A stretch of DNA of 64,000 nt from Branchiostoma floridae. Lineage: Eukaryota; Chordata; Leptocardii; Amphioxiformes; Branchiostomatidae. The stretch lies in contig NC_049983.1 in assembly GCF_000003815.2 (NCBI RefSeq), positions 26,037,003-26,101,002 of the forward strand. The letters are read 5' to 3'. The notes beneath the pieces were generated by a model that was given only the letters and a program-made list of their open reading frames with translations, was not told where the DNA came from and ran no database searches. Made by a program: the position numbers and the translations under genes. Shown piece by piece: positions 33,546 to 44,800 of the stretch (the stretch's first letter is position 1; each line of letters starts with the position of its first letter).

Positions 33546-36038
33546 TTATATGAAATGTTCAATAATTATGGTGGTTGCACATTCATGATAGATTTGATAT
33601 TGATCTCAGTGTAAAATATGTATTCCCACGGTTGTTGCTACACATATTAGCCTTTGATATTGCTCATGAAAACAAATGCGCTCGTTCCAAATGCATTGCC
33701 GCTGTGGATGTCAGTCCATCATTCCCCGATCACAGGGGCTTTCTGGGCTCCAAATAGCAGCCTGCAACGGGTAATTTTCAGAGAGGAATTAATGATTGCA
33801 GTGAGAAATGAAAATGGCTTCTAATTTTGTATGTGAAAAATTTTGCAGAGGCCAACTGGTGATTGCAGGACACGGTGAAAACAGAAATGACTCGCAAATT
33901 TTCATGTAAAAAATTTGAGAGGGGAGCTATGAATTATGAATTACCAGTCCTACAGTACATGTATGTGTAGGTACTAGTAGCAGTGTACTTTAGCCTGATA
34001 GGGCTTGAAATACTGCATAATTATGCACTTTGATTTTGTTAACCGCCCATTCCTCATTAACTGGGAAAATTGGAGGTAGAAAATTGTAAAAAATAAAGTT
34101 GTCCAAAACGCTTACCTGCTGGTATGAACTTGTTACCACTTATATCGACTATCTTTTGCTATTTTTGTCTGGTGCTAACACGCTTAATTTTGGAGATATT
34201 TGATTTTTAGTAGGCCATGTCATCTTTCCTACAATTTCGTAATAAAGAGCATATTACTACACAGAGAAATGTTCCAGCAAGTAATAGTGGATTAACAACA
34301 GCCAAATTAGCGAATTTTCCAACCCAAAACCTTCAAATTACACGCCAATGAGAAATATTTAACCGCCGTGTCATTTGTTTCGGAATAATCATCAAAATTA
34401 CTAGCTATTAAGTTTGCTACATTTGTATAAAAGTAAATAAATGATATTTTTTTCTGATATGAAGACAAACCGTTTAATACTCCTTAATTTTCACCCTGTA
34501 GGATGGGATAAGAGCGATAGAATATATTTATGAAAATGGTTGGAAGCAGGCGATATCTATTCTACAGGTAAATGCCAATGAACTGTGGTAACGTAAATTA
34601 CAGAATCTCTAACATTTGGAGGAAAGCCGAATAGTGTACATACTGGCTCTATTTGAACTGATCAGGTCATGTTCGTCAATAATGCTGGACCTCTTATCTT
34701 CATGTTGCTAACTCAGAGTAGCAAAAAAGTTAATGTCAGGACAATCTTTGTTCGTGGAACAAACACAATGTCACATCAATATAGAATGAATGTGCTACCT
34801 AACAAAATGTCCATCCATACACCTTATATGTGGTTCAATAATACCGGCAGAAAGAACTGTGTAATATGTGTATAACAAGGCTTTTGTTGATGAGCAAGGC
34901 TATAAACAACATTATCATATAGACAGGCGCCGCAGACCAATCAGAAGGCCCCGTTCCACGTTGGTTATGACGCCGTAACACAAAGATCCAGGCCACGCAG
35001 GTGGGTTTTGCTCCTCTGATTGGTCAGAATGAACCGGCAGCGGTGTCGATTTGCATCGACACCGGCACCAGTGTCGATGCTCATAAAACCACCTCGTTCA
35101 CTTCGCTCACATCGATGGTTTTATTCGGTGGTTATAGCAAAGGACCAGGCGTTATGACACCATATACACCTCGGGGCGGGTCATTTACCCTTAAGTGAAT
35201 TTTAAGTGAAAGAGAGCTGCATGTGTAAAGGCAGTCTGTTCTACAGTTATCCTGGCAGCCTGTCCCTTTATACTAATGCCACATGATTACATGACAAGCC
35301 TGACGTTATATAGATCTTGACTTTATAGAGTGGGATTGGTTTCACAAATAGCTTTCTGCCTTGAATCATGTGTCTGTCCATGTAAAACAATTCTGTGCAT
35401 CAATTCTGTGCAGTCACGACTGGTTGAAAGAGTAGTTTGCTTCTAATTAACAAGATTTCCAACCTAAACAAGCAAAGGTGAAAACTTCGGAACATCTAAT
35501 GATAGTGAAGTCTTAACTTAAGTTAGCTATTAACTTCTGCAGCCCACATACTTTTGATCATGGAGCTTATAACTCAATGACAAGTCCTCAATGTAGATAA
35601 CGTGGCGCTAGCGTAAATAGTGTCGCTGATTTACCGCCGTCTGTACGTTTATATAAAGGGGTCCACTGTGTAAAACGAGAAATATTTCTGTGACACGAAT
35701 CTTGACTACATTGACCTTCATAATTAGCTGATCATAATCTCTGTTGCTATTTAAGACAAACATGCTTGAAACGTACCTTACTTCATCAGTCAGTGTTGAG
35801 CATGAATTTCTGTCATTCCAGTCCTGTGATCTTCAAAAAGCGCGCGAAAATGACGACAAACTTGGACGAGTCTACTTTGACAACAGGGGTTTATTTTGGT
35901 TCAGTCCAACCCAATATACATTTATTCAACTTGGTACTATACATTCCGTGTAATGTTGATTATTGAAGCATCATATATCAATATAAACACCCGCATCTTT
36001 CCAAGTTGGTGCATATCAGGTTTATCATTTGAACATCG
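33546..36038. other. Intronic sequence
   Basis: Holds one GGTAACGTAAATTA word (34587-34600; see the cluster at 36669) and, at 35040-35080, a short foldback built from GTGTCGAT.TGCATCGACACC followed by TAAAACCACCTCGTTCACTT. No gene was recognised. Confidence 0.4.
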
Positions 36039-36042
36039 TTCC

Positions 36043-36219
36043 TGTAACAGTGGGGTTCTAGCGCTGCCAAACTGACCACGCCAACAGCTCTTGAGCTTTT
36101 GGTGTTGTGGTTAGCACGTTGGATTTGTGATCCGGCTGCCCGAGTTCGGCGCAGGTTCGAATCCCGGGAGTCGGGATGTTGTTTATTTCTGTTCTTACTC
36201 GCCCCTCTGAATTTCTACA
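36043..36219 (+). repeat. 5' LTR of the TRIM-like element
   Basis: 177 bp, TGTA...TACA. The tRNA-like segment is about 36100-36175; its A-box region has decayed (TGGTTAGCACG) while the B box is intact. The two LTRs match at roughly 90% in the tRNA-like and 3' half but only about 70% in the first ~78 bp (my count by eye). Confidence 0.75.
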
Positions 36220-36323
36220 ATGGTTCCCACGCCGGCCCTGTGAGTAACAGGCTAGTATGTGCCACACAGGGATGTCGATCTCGGAGATTCGAGGACGAAT
36301 CTTGAAAAGAAAAGGGGGAGTAG

Positions 36324-36499
36324 TGTAACAGTGGTGTTCAAGGACTGCTAAACCGAAGACGCCTAATGGCTTAAGCCTTTTGGCCGAACGGTTTGCACGT
36401 TCGATTTGTGATCCGGCTGCCCGGGTTCGGCACGGGTTCGAATCCCGGGAGTCGGGGTGTTGTTTCTTTCTGTTCTTACTCGCCCCTCGTATTTCTACA
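36324..36499 (+). repeat. 3' LTR of the TRIM-like element
   Basis: 176 bp. It contains TGGCCGAACGG (A box), an anticodon-arm-like GATTTGTGATC, a TGCC...GGCA variable-arm-like stem and CGGGTTCGAATCCCG (T arm, B box). It is most like serine/leucine-type (class II) tRNAs. The cloverleaf is incomplete, so it is not annotated as a tRNA gene. Confidence 0.75.
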
Positions 36500-36668
36500 T
36501 TCCTATGAGAAATGAAAAGTCCCAGCATCGTAAAATTCACTGAAACAGGAACATATAAACAGACTGCATTGCAAGCCAAGCCCACCTACAGTAACATTAC
36601 AGCAGATAATACGTCTTTGGTTGATGTGCTCTTGCTGAACATCCGATGACATGTTGAAGAAAAAAAAT

Positions 36669-37045
36669 GGTAACGTAAATTATATGGTAACGTAAATTAT
36701 ATTTATGCTTTTAATGATAAATAAAATTTTAACAAACAGCTCTGGAAAGATTAACTCTGCAGGCAATTACTTATCTGGGAGCATTCTTTCCTATGAGTAC
36801 AAAAGTAATGATCTTTCTATAATTCTAAGGGACTTATTATGGTAACGTAAATTATATTAAAAAAGTGACAAACGGCCTGAGATTGGCGGTTATAGTCATG
36901 TTTTCAACATTCGTGTTTTATGTGTTCTGTCATTTGTTTATTACGCAACACCACTGTTTAGCAGATAAAACAGTGAAAACATTATCGGAAAATGTCTTTT
37001 CGTAAGCGAATTACACCCAACAGAAGTTCGGTAACGTAAATTATA
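36669..37045 (+). repeat. Cluster of a 16-bp motif GGTAACGTAAATTATA
   Basis: Exact copies at 36669-36684, 36686-36701, 36841-36856 and 37030-37045, a variant (GTTGATGTAAATTATG) near 37137 and a 14-bp match at 34587. All are on the plus strand. Surrounding sequence is not repeated, so this is not a simple tandem array. Confidence 0.8.
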
Positions 37046-37149
37046 CAAAAGTTGGCGACAAGAATAAAACGGCATCTGACATAAAAAGGTCGTCTGCTGG
37101 ACAAGTTCATCAACACGTGACAAGCCGGCCTAAGTGGTTGATGTAAATT

Positions 37150-37987
37150 ATGACTGAAAATTTAAAGAACTAACGTCTTTTCATTATCAGAATGCCACGA
37201 TATTCACCTTTATAGCATTTCCGACACGTGTTTTTAGCGTGTTTCTAAGCAAAACCTTACCCGGGACGACCAAAAGGCAACTAACAATGGTGGGAAAACA
37301 TTGCTTAGCATATTACTATCATGTACTTGTAACGGAAAAGGGCAAAATACGTAGTCATTGTGTCTTTAAAGAAAACTGTGGCCCGCTGCTTATGTGCGAC
37401 AGCAATTTGCCCCTTTAACGAGGAATGGGCGTAACCCAAAATGGTTGCTGTGCACATTGAAACTTTCGACTGAGCGTGCTCCACTGTACCAGATGTTTGT
37501 GTAGGGTAAAGTACGTAAGATCTATAAGATACTATAATAAATAATTGCACTCTAGTTATTTAGTATATTCTTGACATTTGAGTCTTAGAAAAAGCAGTGA
37601 ACCCTTTGCTGTATTCCTTGTATGAATTCCAAAGCTAGATGTAGAATTCAGATTCAAACTCTAGGCAGTTAGGTTTGTAATTAGGTTTTTTCTAACATTA
37701 AATACTACACTGTCATAAGCTTTTCCCCAAAAATTCTTCTGTGCACTTTATGTGTTCAATTAAAGGGTACCAATGCACCGACTCCTACAAAATGTATGAT
37801 TAGGAGTACAGGGCTGCATTGGTGTTGTATTTTTTGTATGCAAGCCTGGTATCGAGCCCTGGCTTTGACAGAGCTGCATATAAGAGGAGATATTGATTTT
37901 CCCTCAGTGATCAGGTGCAAACAATGGCGCGGCGCTCCGTTTACCTCCATCACTCATGTCATGACGTGACCCAGTTTCACGTTTCTT
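37150..37987. other. Intronic sequence, nothing recognised
   Basis: No repeat, exon or RNA gene was noticed. Confidence 0.4.
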
Positions 37988-39420
37988 AATGACGGATTCC
38001 TCGTAAGAATGCCCCGGAGGATGGACGGTTTTCTGGTTGTCGGAGAAGACGCCTTGAAACCCAGGATGATGAGGGGTTGTTGTCTTGGGCAGCAGCTGAG
38101 TTTAGTGATCCCTCCTGAGATTCCTCCTAAGGCTGGACAGTTCCTTACTGTCAGAGACCCATGCTGATGATGGGTTGTTGTCTTGGGTAACGGCTAAGTT
38201 TAGATTAGACCTTAGTGACAGATTCCTCATAAGAATGCCCTGGAGGCTGGATGGTTCCTTCTCAGAGAAGACATGTCTTGAGACCCAGGCTGATGAGGGG
38301 TTGTAGTCTTGGGTAGCGGCTAAGTTTGGTGATTCCTCCTAAGGCTGGACAATTCCTTACTGTCTGAAGGAAGACTTGTTGATGACACCCAGGCTGATAA
38401 GGGATTGTTGTCTTGGAGTTTAATGAAGGATTCCTCCTAAGAATGCCCTGAAGGCTGGACATTTTCAGTTTTCTTACTGTCAAAGAAGATGTCTTGTCAC
38501 CCAGGAAGATGAGGGGTTGTTGTCTTGGGTAGCGGCCGAGTTTGGAGATGTTGGCGTAATTAGCCCCAAGGCTGCACAGTTTCCTTACTGTCAGAGAAGA
38601 AGTCTTGACACCCAGGCTGATGAGGGGTTGTTGTCTTGGGCAGTGGCTGAGTTTGAAGATGTTGGCAGAAGCCCAAAGGCTGCACAGTTTCTTTACTGTC
38701 AGGAAAGATATCTTGAGACCCAGGCTGATGGGGGGATGTTGTCTTGGGTAGCGGCCGAGTTTGAAGATGTCGGCATAAACCCCGGAGGCTGTCCAGTTTT
38801 TTACTGTCAGAGAAGATATCTTGAGACCCTTGTTGATGAGGGGATGTTGTCTTGGGTAGTGGCTGAGTTTGGAGATGAGAACTTCATGACGGATTTCTCC
38901 TAAGAATGCCCTGGAGGCTGGAAGGTTTCCTTTCTAACGTCTTGAGACCCAGGCTGATGAGTTTTAGGGTAGCAGCTGAGTTTTGAGATGAGGTCTTAAT
39001 GACGGATTCCTCCTAAGAGTGCCCTGGAGGCTGGATGGTTACTTCTCAGAGAAGACATGTCTTGAGACCCAGGCTGATGAGGGGATGTGTTGTTTTGGGT
39101 AGCGGCCGAGTTTGGAGATGTCGGCGTACATTGTAAGCCCCGGAGGCTGCACAGTTTCTTTACTGCTAGAAAGACACCTTGAGATGAAGGCTGATGAGGG
39201 GATGTTGTTTTGGGTAGCGGCTGAGACTGGTGATGTAGGCTTGATGATGGATTCCTCCTAAGAATGCCCTAGAGGCTGGACAGTTTCCTTAATGTTGTAG
39301 AAGATGTCTTGACACCCAGGCTGATGATCTCTTGTACAAGTTGTCTTGGGCAGCGACTCAGTTTAATGATGGATTCCTCCTAAGAATGCCCTGGTGGGTG
39401 GACGGTGATGAGGGGTTAGA
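37988..39420 (+). repeat. Minisatellite, about 12 units of ~90-120 bp
   Basis: The unit contains GACCCAGGCTGATGAGGGGT, TGTCTTGGGTAGCGGCTGAG, ATTCCTCCTAAGAATGCCCT and GGAGGCTGGACAGTTTCCTT. Between 38517 and 38903 three to four units happen to be multiples of three without stops, giving a repeated ~36-residue peptide. Other units break the frame, so it is not scored as a gene. Confidence 0.9.
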
Positions 39421-39729
39421 AGATAAAGAAGAACATGACACAGATGTGAATAGAGAGCTTGGAGCCGGTACATTGCTCAGTTGATTTTTCTTTAATTACA
39501 TATTTTTTCACTTTTGAGAAATTTTTCACATTGAGAGAAATTATTGAGAATTGTCCCAAATCTTGTAAAGGGATCCTAACAAACACACCATGGACAAAAT
39601 ATACTCTTAAATCTTGCCGCAGAGACATTGAGGAAACTAGTTGGAGACTTTTACCTTTAAGCTTCTGTATCCTAGTAGTAAATCCAGGCAATAAATGCTA
39701 ATGTAACTAACTATGCACTAATACGCCAT

Positions 39730-40440
39730 CAGGGACAGAAATTAGCCCTTAACTCTTTTTGCTTGTGGAGAAAATTTGCACTTTCAGATTTCCGATTCCC
39801 ATTGAGTGCCTGGTAATCTGGGGTCATGGGCGCTCATGTGTCCACTCATAAGACTGGGTTGTGAACGAACATTTATGTCGAAGCCATCGGCGAGAGATTA
39901 TCGATACTTGATACTTTCCTTCGGAACAGAAATTAGTCATTAACCGTTTTGCTCGTGAAGAAAATTTGTGCTTTCAGGTTTGAGATTCCCAGTGACTGCA
40001 TGGTAATGCGGGGTCATGGCCGCTCATGTGTCCACTGGACTGGGTTGTGAACAAACATTTATGTCGATTCGCTATCGGCGACAGATTGTTGATAGTCAAT
40101 ACTTGTCTTCGGGACAGAAATTAGCTGTAACTCTTTTTCTTGCATGGTCATGGCGCTCATGTGTCCACTCATTAGACTGGGTTGTGAACGAACATTTATG
40201 TCGAAGCCATCGGCGAGAGATTATCGATAGTTGATACTTTCCTGTGGAACAGAAATTAGTTGTTAATCTTTCGCTCGTGAAGAAAATGTGTGATTTCAGG
40301 TTTGTGATTCCCGGTGAGTGCCTGGTAATACGGGGTCATTGGCACTTGTGTGTCCACTCATAAGACTGGGTCGTGAACGAACATTCATGTCGATTCGCTA
40401 TCGGCAACGGATTATCGATAGTTGATACTTTCCCGCAGAA
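39730..40440 (+). repeat. Four tandem units of ~190 bp
   Basis: Units begin near 39733, 39922, 40113 and 40246 with GG.ACAGAAATTAG and include GCTCATGTGTCCACTCAT, GACTGGGTTGTGAACGAACA, TTTATGTCGAAGCCATCGGC and AGATTATCGATA. The third unit is shortened to ~133 bp. Confidence 0.88.
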
Positions 40441-40739
40441 TTCGGTCGGGGTCGCTGCGATGGTTCTCTCCTGTCACAGTTATAGCTTCCGGCTGGGTTT
40501 TAGGAATACAGATGGAGTGTTTAATAAAACTCTGGCTGAATGACTTATTTCTTCCGCAATCATTTCTTGTAATGCTGGTTTATTGATGATTCACATCTAA
40601 GGCCACGATAACTTATTTCCTTGGTTCTTGTGTTTTGAAGTTAAATTCAGCAAGAGGCCAAAGCAGGGCTGGAGGACAAACTTTATTCTGACTGTCCCCT
40701 AAAATTATAGCTGCAGTATTATGTATAGGTAGGCAGTAT

Positions 40740-41395
40740 ATTAATTTAGTAGATTTAACTTTTCCAAACATGAGCTCCCTTATATCAGCTCCAGTTTTAC
40801 TAATTAACGGCCCAGAAACATAGAAACAGACAAGGCCTAATAAACAGACATAATGAATAAATAGACAAATTCAAATTCAAGTATTCTTTCCAACTCTCTG
40901 TTCATGATGACTTAGGACATAAAGAAAATAAATGTAAGTAGATTTAACTTTTCCAAACAACCATATACATGTAAACAATATATCTTTTTCATCAGGTACA
41001 GTTTTACAGATGAATGGCCTAGAAACAATTTTAGAAACTGATTGACACAGCCTAATAATCAGACATAATAAAAAAATGTATTTTATTGAATAATGATAAT
41101 ATACTTAAGTGCATGATCATGCCTGTCGGCTGATTGCAAAGTAAGACAGTGGTATACAGAACATGACCATGCCATCTATTTCAAATCTACGTCTATCTGA
41201 ACTATCTGAGGGGTTTGACTTCTTTTACATAATAAATAAATAGACATAGAATCAAGTATTCCTTCCACTCTCTGTTCATGATGACTTTGCAAGATTGAAA
41301 ACATAAATATTAGTAGATTTAACACAGAGTTAGCTAGAGTTTTACAGATGAATACCCCAGAAACATAGAAACCGATCAACACAGCCTAATAATCA
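40740..41395 (+). repeat. Three diverged copies of an AT-rich unit
   Basis: GTAGATTTAACTTTTCCAAAC, CCAGTTTTAC, GCC.AGAAACATAGAAAC and AAGTATTC.TTCCAACTCTC recur at 40748-40915, 40935-41075 and 41250-41395. Confidence 0.65.
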
Positions 41396-41709
41396 TCCCT
41401 GAGGGAACGGTTTCCACCCAAACACCCTCCGCGGCCCCCAGGGGGCCAAACTAAACCCATCAAAAATTAATGAAGTCCACCTGGGGGTCAGGGGTCACGG
41501 TTGGTAATGGTGCTGAGGGGATATCTGTTATCCCTCTACATCTGTCAAATGGTTGCCACGGCAACGTTGCGAGAATTATGGGGGTGGGGCAAGCGGGTCA
41601 ACCGGCGCGTTTTGTGTTTTCCTACAGGAGTGAGGTTTATCACAGGCGGGATGTCTGCACAAGTTTGATACTTTATGAAAGTTTTTGTTAAAGTTCTTCC
41701 CACACCAAA

Positions 41710-41926
41710 TACTGTAAATGCTTTTAAGTTCGTGGGGATTTAATTTCATGGCAGTAGGGAAAAGGACTTTTCGCGGTGGTTTTAAGTTTGCGGTAGCACC
41801 ATACACTGTAGTCTCTTACTGCCATGGAAAAGTGTTTGCAGTTGTTTTAAGTTTGTGGTGAAGTGGCCACCGCAAAAACCTTGAACTGGGAACTTAACCA
41901 CTGCAAAAGTTTCTGCAATTTCAGTA
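41710..41926 (+). mobile_element. CTGTAAATGC MITE, copy 3
   Basis: Same orientation as copy 1 (CGGTGGTTTTAAGTTTGCGG, ACACTGTAGTCTCTTACTGC). The right end has decayed to GCAATTTCAG, and many CpGs have become TpG, as in an older methylated copy. Confidence 0.8.
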
Positions 41927-43830
41927 GTGCATTGGGTGATGCCCATCTCTGCTTCTGTAGCCCTTGGGCCACTCAAATCTGTACAATTGCTACATCAGGG
42001 AGCTAGTCTGCTGGTAGTCGTCCATGTATTCAACTTCCATCCTTTTTCCCAAATGCTGAGTGCTAAGCAGAGAAAGGACCATATACCATTTTCAAAGTCT
42101 ATTTACTCTGCAGATGACCCTGCTAAATATCAAACAAGGCAAAAACAAGCAAGGCAAACACTCTACCCACTTGACTGCTTTTGCACCGGTCACCGAATTT
42201 GATACACCACAAAAACTTCATTTCCCTCCCACTGCAACATAATACCAATGTAAAAGTAATTGGATTTACAGCAATGTTTTACCCCCAAACTTGAGGTTGT
42301 CCCAGCTGCGGATGCTGTGAGGTTGTTCATTAGTGTGATAAGCCGGCCTACCCTGCCTGATGACTCCTGTCAGGGCTTGTAAATACTCATTCATGTCACC
42401 CGTTCAGTTGGCATTTAATTGGTTTGCCTGACGTGTAGACAACTAGCCAAAGAGGACACAAATTTTTGCATCGCAAAGTCGTTTTTCACTTTTTTCACTT
42501 TATTTTTGTTGGATGGTTCACCCAATTTTTTTCATTTGTCTATGAGAACTCAATAAAAAAGTTTTTTTCACTTCAGAGCAATGCTTTTAAACCACATTGT
42601 TTCATACAAGAGTTACCATAACTAGAAATCATGTTAGGCAGAAATGTGTGTTGTACAATTATATATTTCCTGTGTTTGTCCGTAAAAGCAAGGAAGTAAA
42701 ACATTGTATATCGTTTATCTGAAGAAGGTTGACATGCTTGACCGAAGATTTATTGCCTTTTTATGGTCTTCTGTTCTGTTGGAACAAAGTTTAAACTTTT
42801 TCAAAAAAAGATTGTGTTGTCTAGGTATCACGTTTGTAATCTTAGAAGCAATAAATTGAATGAATGTGGCCCTCTCATTATCAAGCTTTCTAAATGCATA
42901 TTCACATTGTTCTTACACCTGAGTTGCAGCCAAGGCTGCTTTGATACTCAAGGGATGTTGCTGAGAGGGAAGAGTGTGTGAGGTGGAATCTGATACATTG
43001 TGGCTATCACACTACTGGGCCATTCCACCCACTGCTATTGATTATTTTGTCAGTTTCTGTAATGCACTAATTTAAAAGGTGTGGCTTAACATAAACTTGG
43101 GTGTTTTGACTTGAATTAAGACCCTTCCTTCCATTAAGATCCTTCTGGATATTTTGGAAAGAAGGCCTCTCATAATTATAACATGCAAGACACATGGCAG
43201 GGATCTCAAAATTGACGTAGACCTTTTTCTTCCCAATCCTTATCCACATACCAAATATCATTACAATCCATCAAAACTTATGCTGATGACAAATATTCAA
43301 AAACACAAACACACAGACAGACACACCAAAAAAGAATACCTCCTTTTTATTGATGTAAAAAGAAATCACATTTTCTGAATAGCAGCCAACTTTCAGCACC
43401 AGGGACAGAACCATTAGCTTTAGGAAGGTGGTGGTGAGGACAGTACCATGTAATATAGGGGGGTGGTAGGTTAGGATCATGTTTCAGCTGTGGAAAGAAC
43501 CATGTAATTTCAAAGGGGTGGCAGGCTAGGATTGGATCCAAGCAAATTGGACAATACCATGTACCCTAGGAGGGATGTCCACCCCATGACCAAGCCAAGA
43601 TATTAGTTTTATTTGAATATTGATGCATGTTTTAGCTTTTCAAAGAAGTTTTTTTGGTGCCATTTGTGGGTGTGTTTGTGGACAGCATAACTTGAAAAGT
43701 TGGAGATAGATGTGATTGAACTTTGGTCTTTCTGTAGGTGTTGGCAAAACAAAGGACAAGTTCAGCTATAAGTTATAACTTCATTTATTCATATTTCATG
43801 ATCTATACATACTATGACCACGATTATGGT
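41927..43830. other. Intronic sequence, nothing recognised
   Basis: No credible gene. A (TAAA)n run starts at about 43838. Confidence 0.4.
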
Positions 43831-43855
43831 AGATAGATAAATAAATAAATAAATA
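43831..43855. repeat. (TAAA)n microsatellite
   Basis: AGATAGATAAATAAATAAAT followed by AAATAG. Confidence 0.85.
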
Positions 43856-43949
43856 GCTCATAGGCTCATTTGACATTGTTGAGAGCAGGGCACAGGTTAT
43901 GTTTCAGTTGAATACAGAGCCAGTGTGTTTGGCAGTGCTCAGAGTTTAG

Positions 43950-44212
43950 TACCTGGCACATCTCCAGTGACAGGATCACCATAGTGACCTCCCATCCCAC
44001 AGAATCCCAAACCCTGGCAGATATCCAGTGACTGGATCACCGTAGTGACCTCCCATCCCACAGAATCCCACACCTGGCATATCTGCAGTGACAGGATCAC
44101 CATAGTGACCTCCCATCCCACAGAATCCCAGACCCTGGCAGGTCCCCCGTGACAGGATCACCGTAGTGACCTCCCATCCCACAGAATCCCACACCCTGGC
44201 AGGTATTAGCCG
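43950..44212 (-). repeat. 61-bp minisatellite, four units
   Basis: GTGAC.GGATCACC.TAGTGAC + CTCCCATCCCACAGAATCCC repeats at 43968, 44029, 44089 and 44150 (period 60-61). The non-multiple-of-three unit rotates the same peptide (GFCGMGGHYGDPVT) through the minus-strand frames. Confidence 0.92.
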
Positions 44213-44520
44213 CACAATAATCCTGCCATCGATACTCACCGCTGAGTGAGGCTGAGCTTTCAGGAGAAGTTTGTTGAAAAGCTGACACCAGATAGAGCAG
44301 TTCTCGGTAGAATACTTGATGCATCAACAAGTTTCAAATGCATAAGTTCTGCTGCAGTGCCTTGAAAGTCACTAGGGGGCCTAAAATCTTATCATTTTAG
44401 GGCCTCATCAAGACCTACCCAAATTTGAAGACAATACGACCATGGCCTTCTTCAGTTATTATGTTGACACACAGAGAGACACACAGACAGACACTTGAAC
44501 ACTGGCAAGAAAGACCCCCC

Positions 44521-44541
44521 CTCTCTCTCTCTCTCTCTCTA
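44521..44541. repeat. (CT)n microsatellite
   Basis: Ten CT dinucleotides after a run of seven C. The CT-rich character continues irregularly to about 44700. Confidence 0.9.
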
Positions 44542-44800
44542 TCGTAGGTGCTTTCTTGCACTACATGTATATCTTAATCTCATGACCCTTTCTCGTCCTT
44601 TCTTGTCCACTCTGTTGTGCTCTCTTGCAATACCTGTCTCTCCCTTATGCACTCTCTATCTTGCGCACTCTCTCCTGTGATCTCTCTCCCTTTTTCTCAT
44701 TCAGTCTCAGAGCTCTAACAGTCAGAACTCAAACTCCCAACAACCACTATCTTCAGCAGCATTGCTAATCCGCCACACTTCCTAAATGTCTTTGAAAGCC

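Larger units (their letters stand above)
36043..36499 (+). mobile_element. Miniature LTR retrotransposon (TRIM-like) with tRNA-like segments in its LTRs
   Basis: 5' LTR 36043-36219 (TGTAACAGTGG...TTTCTACA), internal region 36220-36323, 3' LTR 36324-36499, flanked by the 4-bp direct repeat TTCC (36039-36042 and 36500-36503). TGGTTCCCACGCCGG at 36221 starts one base after the 5' LTR, as a primer binding site would. AAAAGAAAAGGGGGAG at 36305-36320 is a polypurine tract just before the 3' LTR. The internal 104 bp cannot encode gag or pol, so it must depend on another element. Each LTR contains a class-II-tRNA-like stretch with an exact B box GGTTCGAATCC and, in the 3' LTR, a clean A box TGGCCGAACGG. 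A head-to-tail SINE dimer is the alternative, but it does not explain TG/CA ends, PBS, PPT and TSD. Confidence 0.75.

Noticed and set aside
36100-36480. Two tRNA genes
   Set aside because: A and B boxes are present but acceptor stem and parts of the D and anticodon arms do not pair, and no consistent anticodon is found; the LTR context explains them better.
36058-36585. 175-codon minus-strand ORF
   Set aside because: It is the antisense of the TRIM-like element's tRNA-like segments (translations such as RDSNPCRTRA are typical of tRNA repeats).
43950-44212. Regularly spaced repeats resembling a CRISPR array
   Set aside because: The whole 61-bp unit is repeated without unique spacers, and the genome is eukaryotic.
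43976-44330. Repeated Gly-rich minus-strand proteins
   Set aside because: The 61-bp unit is not a multiple of three, so the same peptide shifts between frames; a minisatellite artefact.
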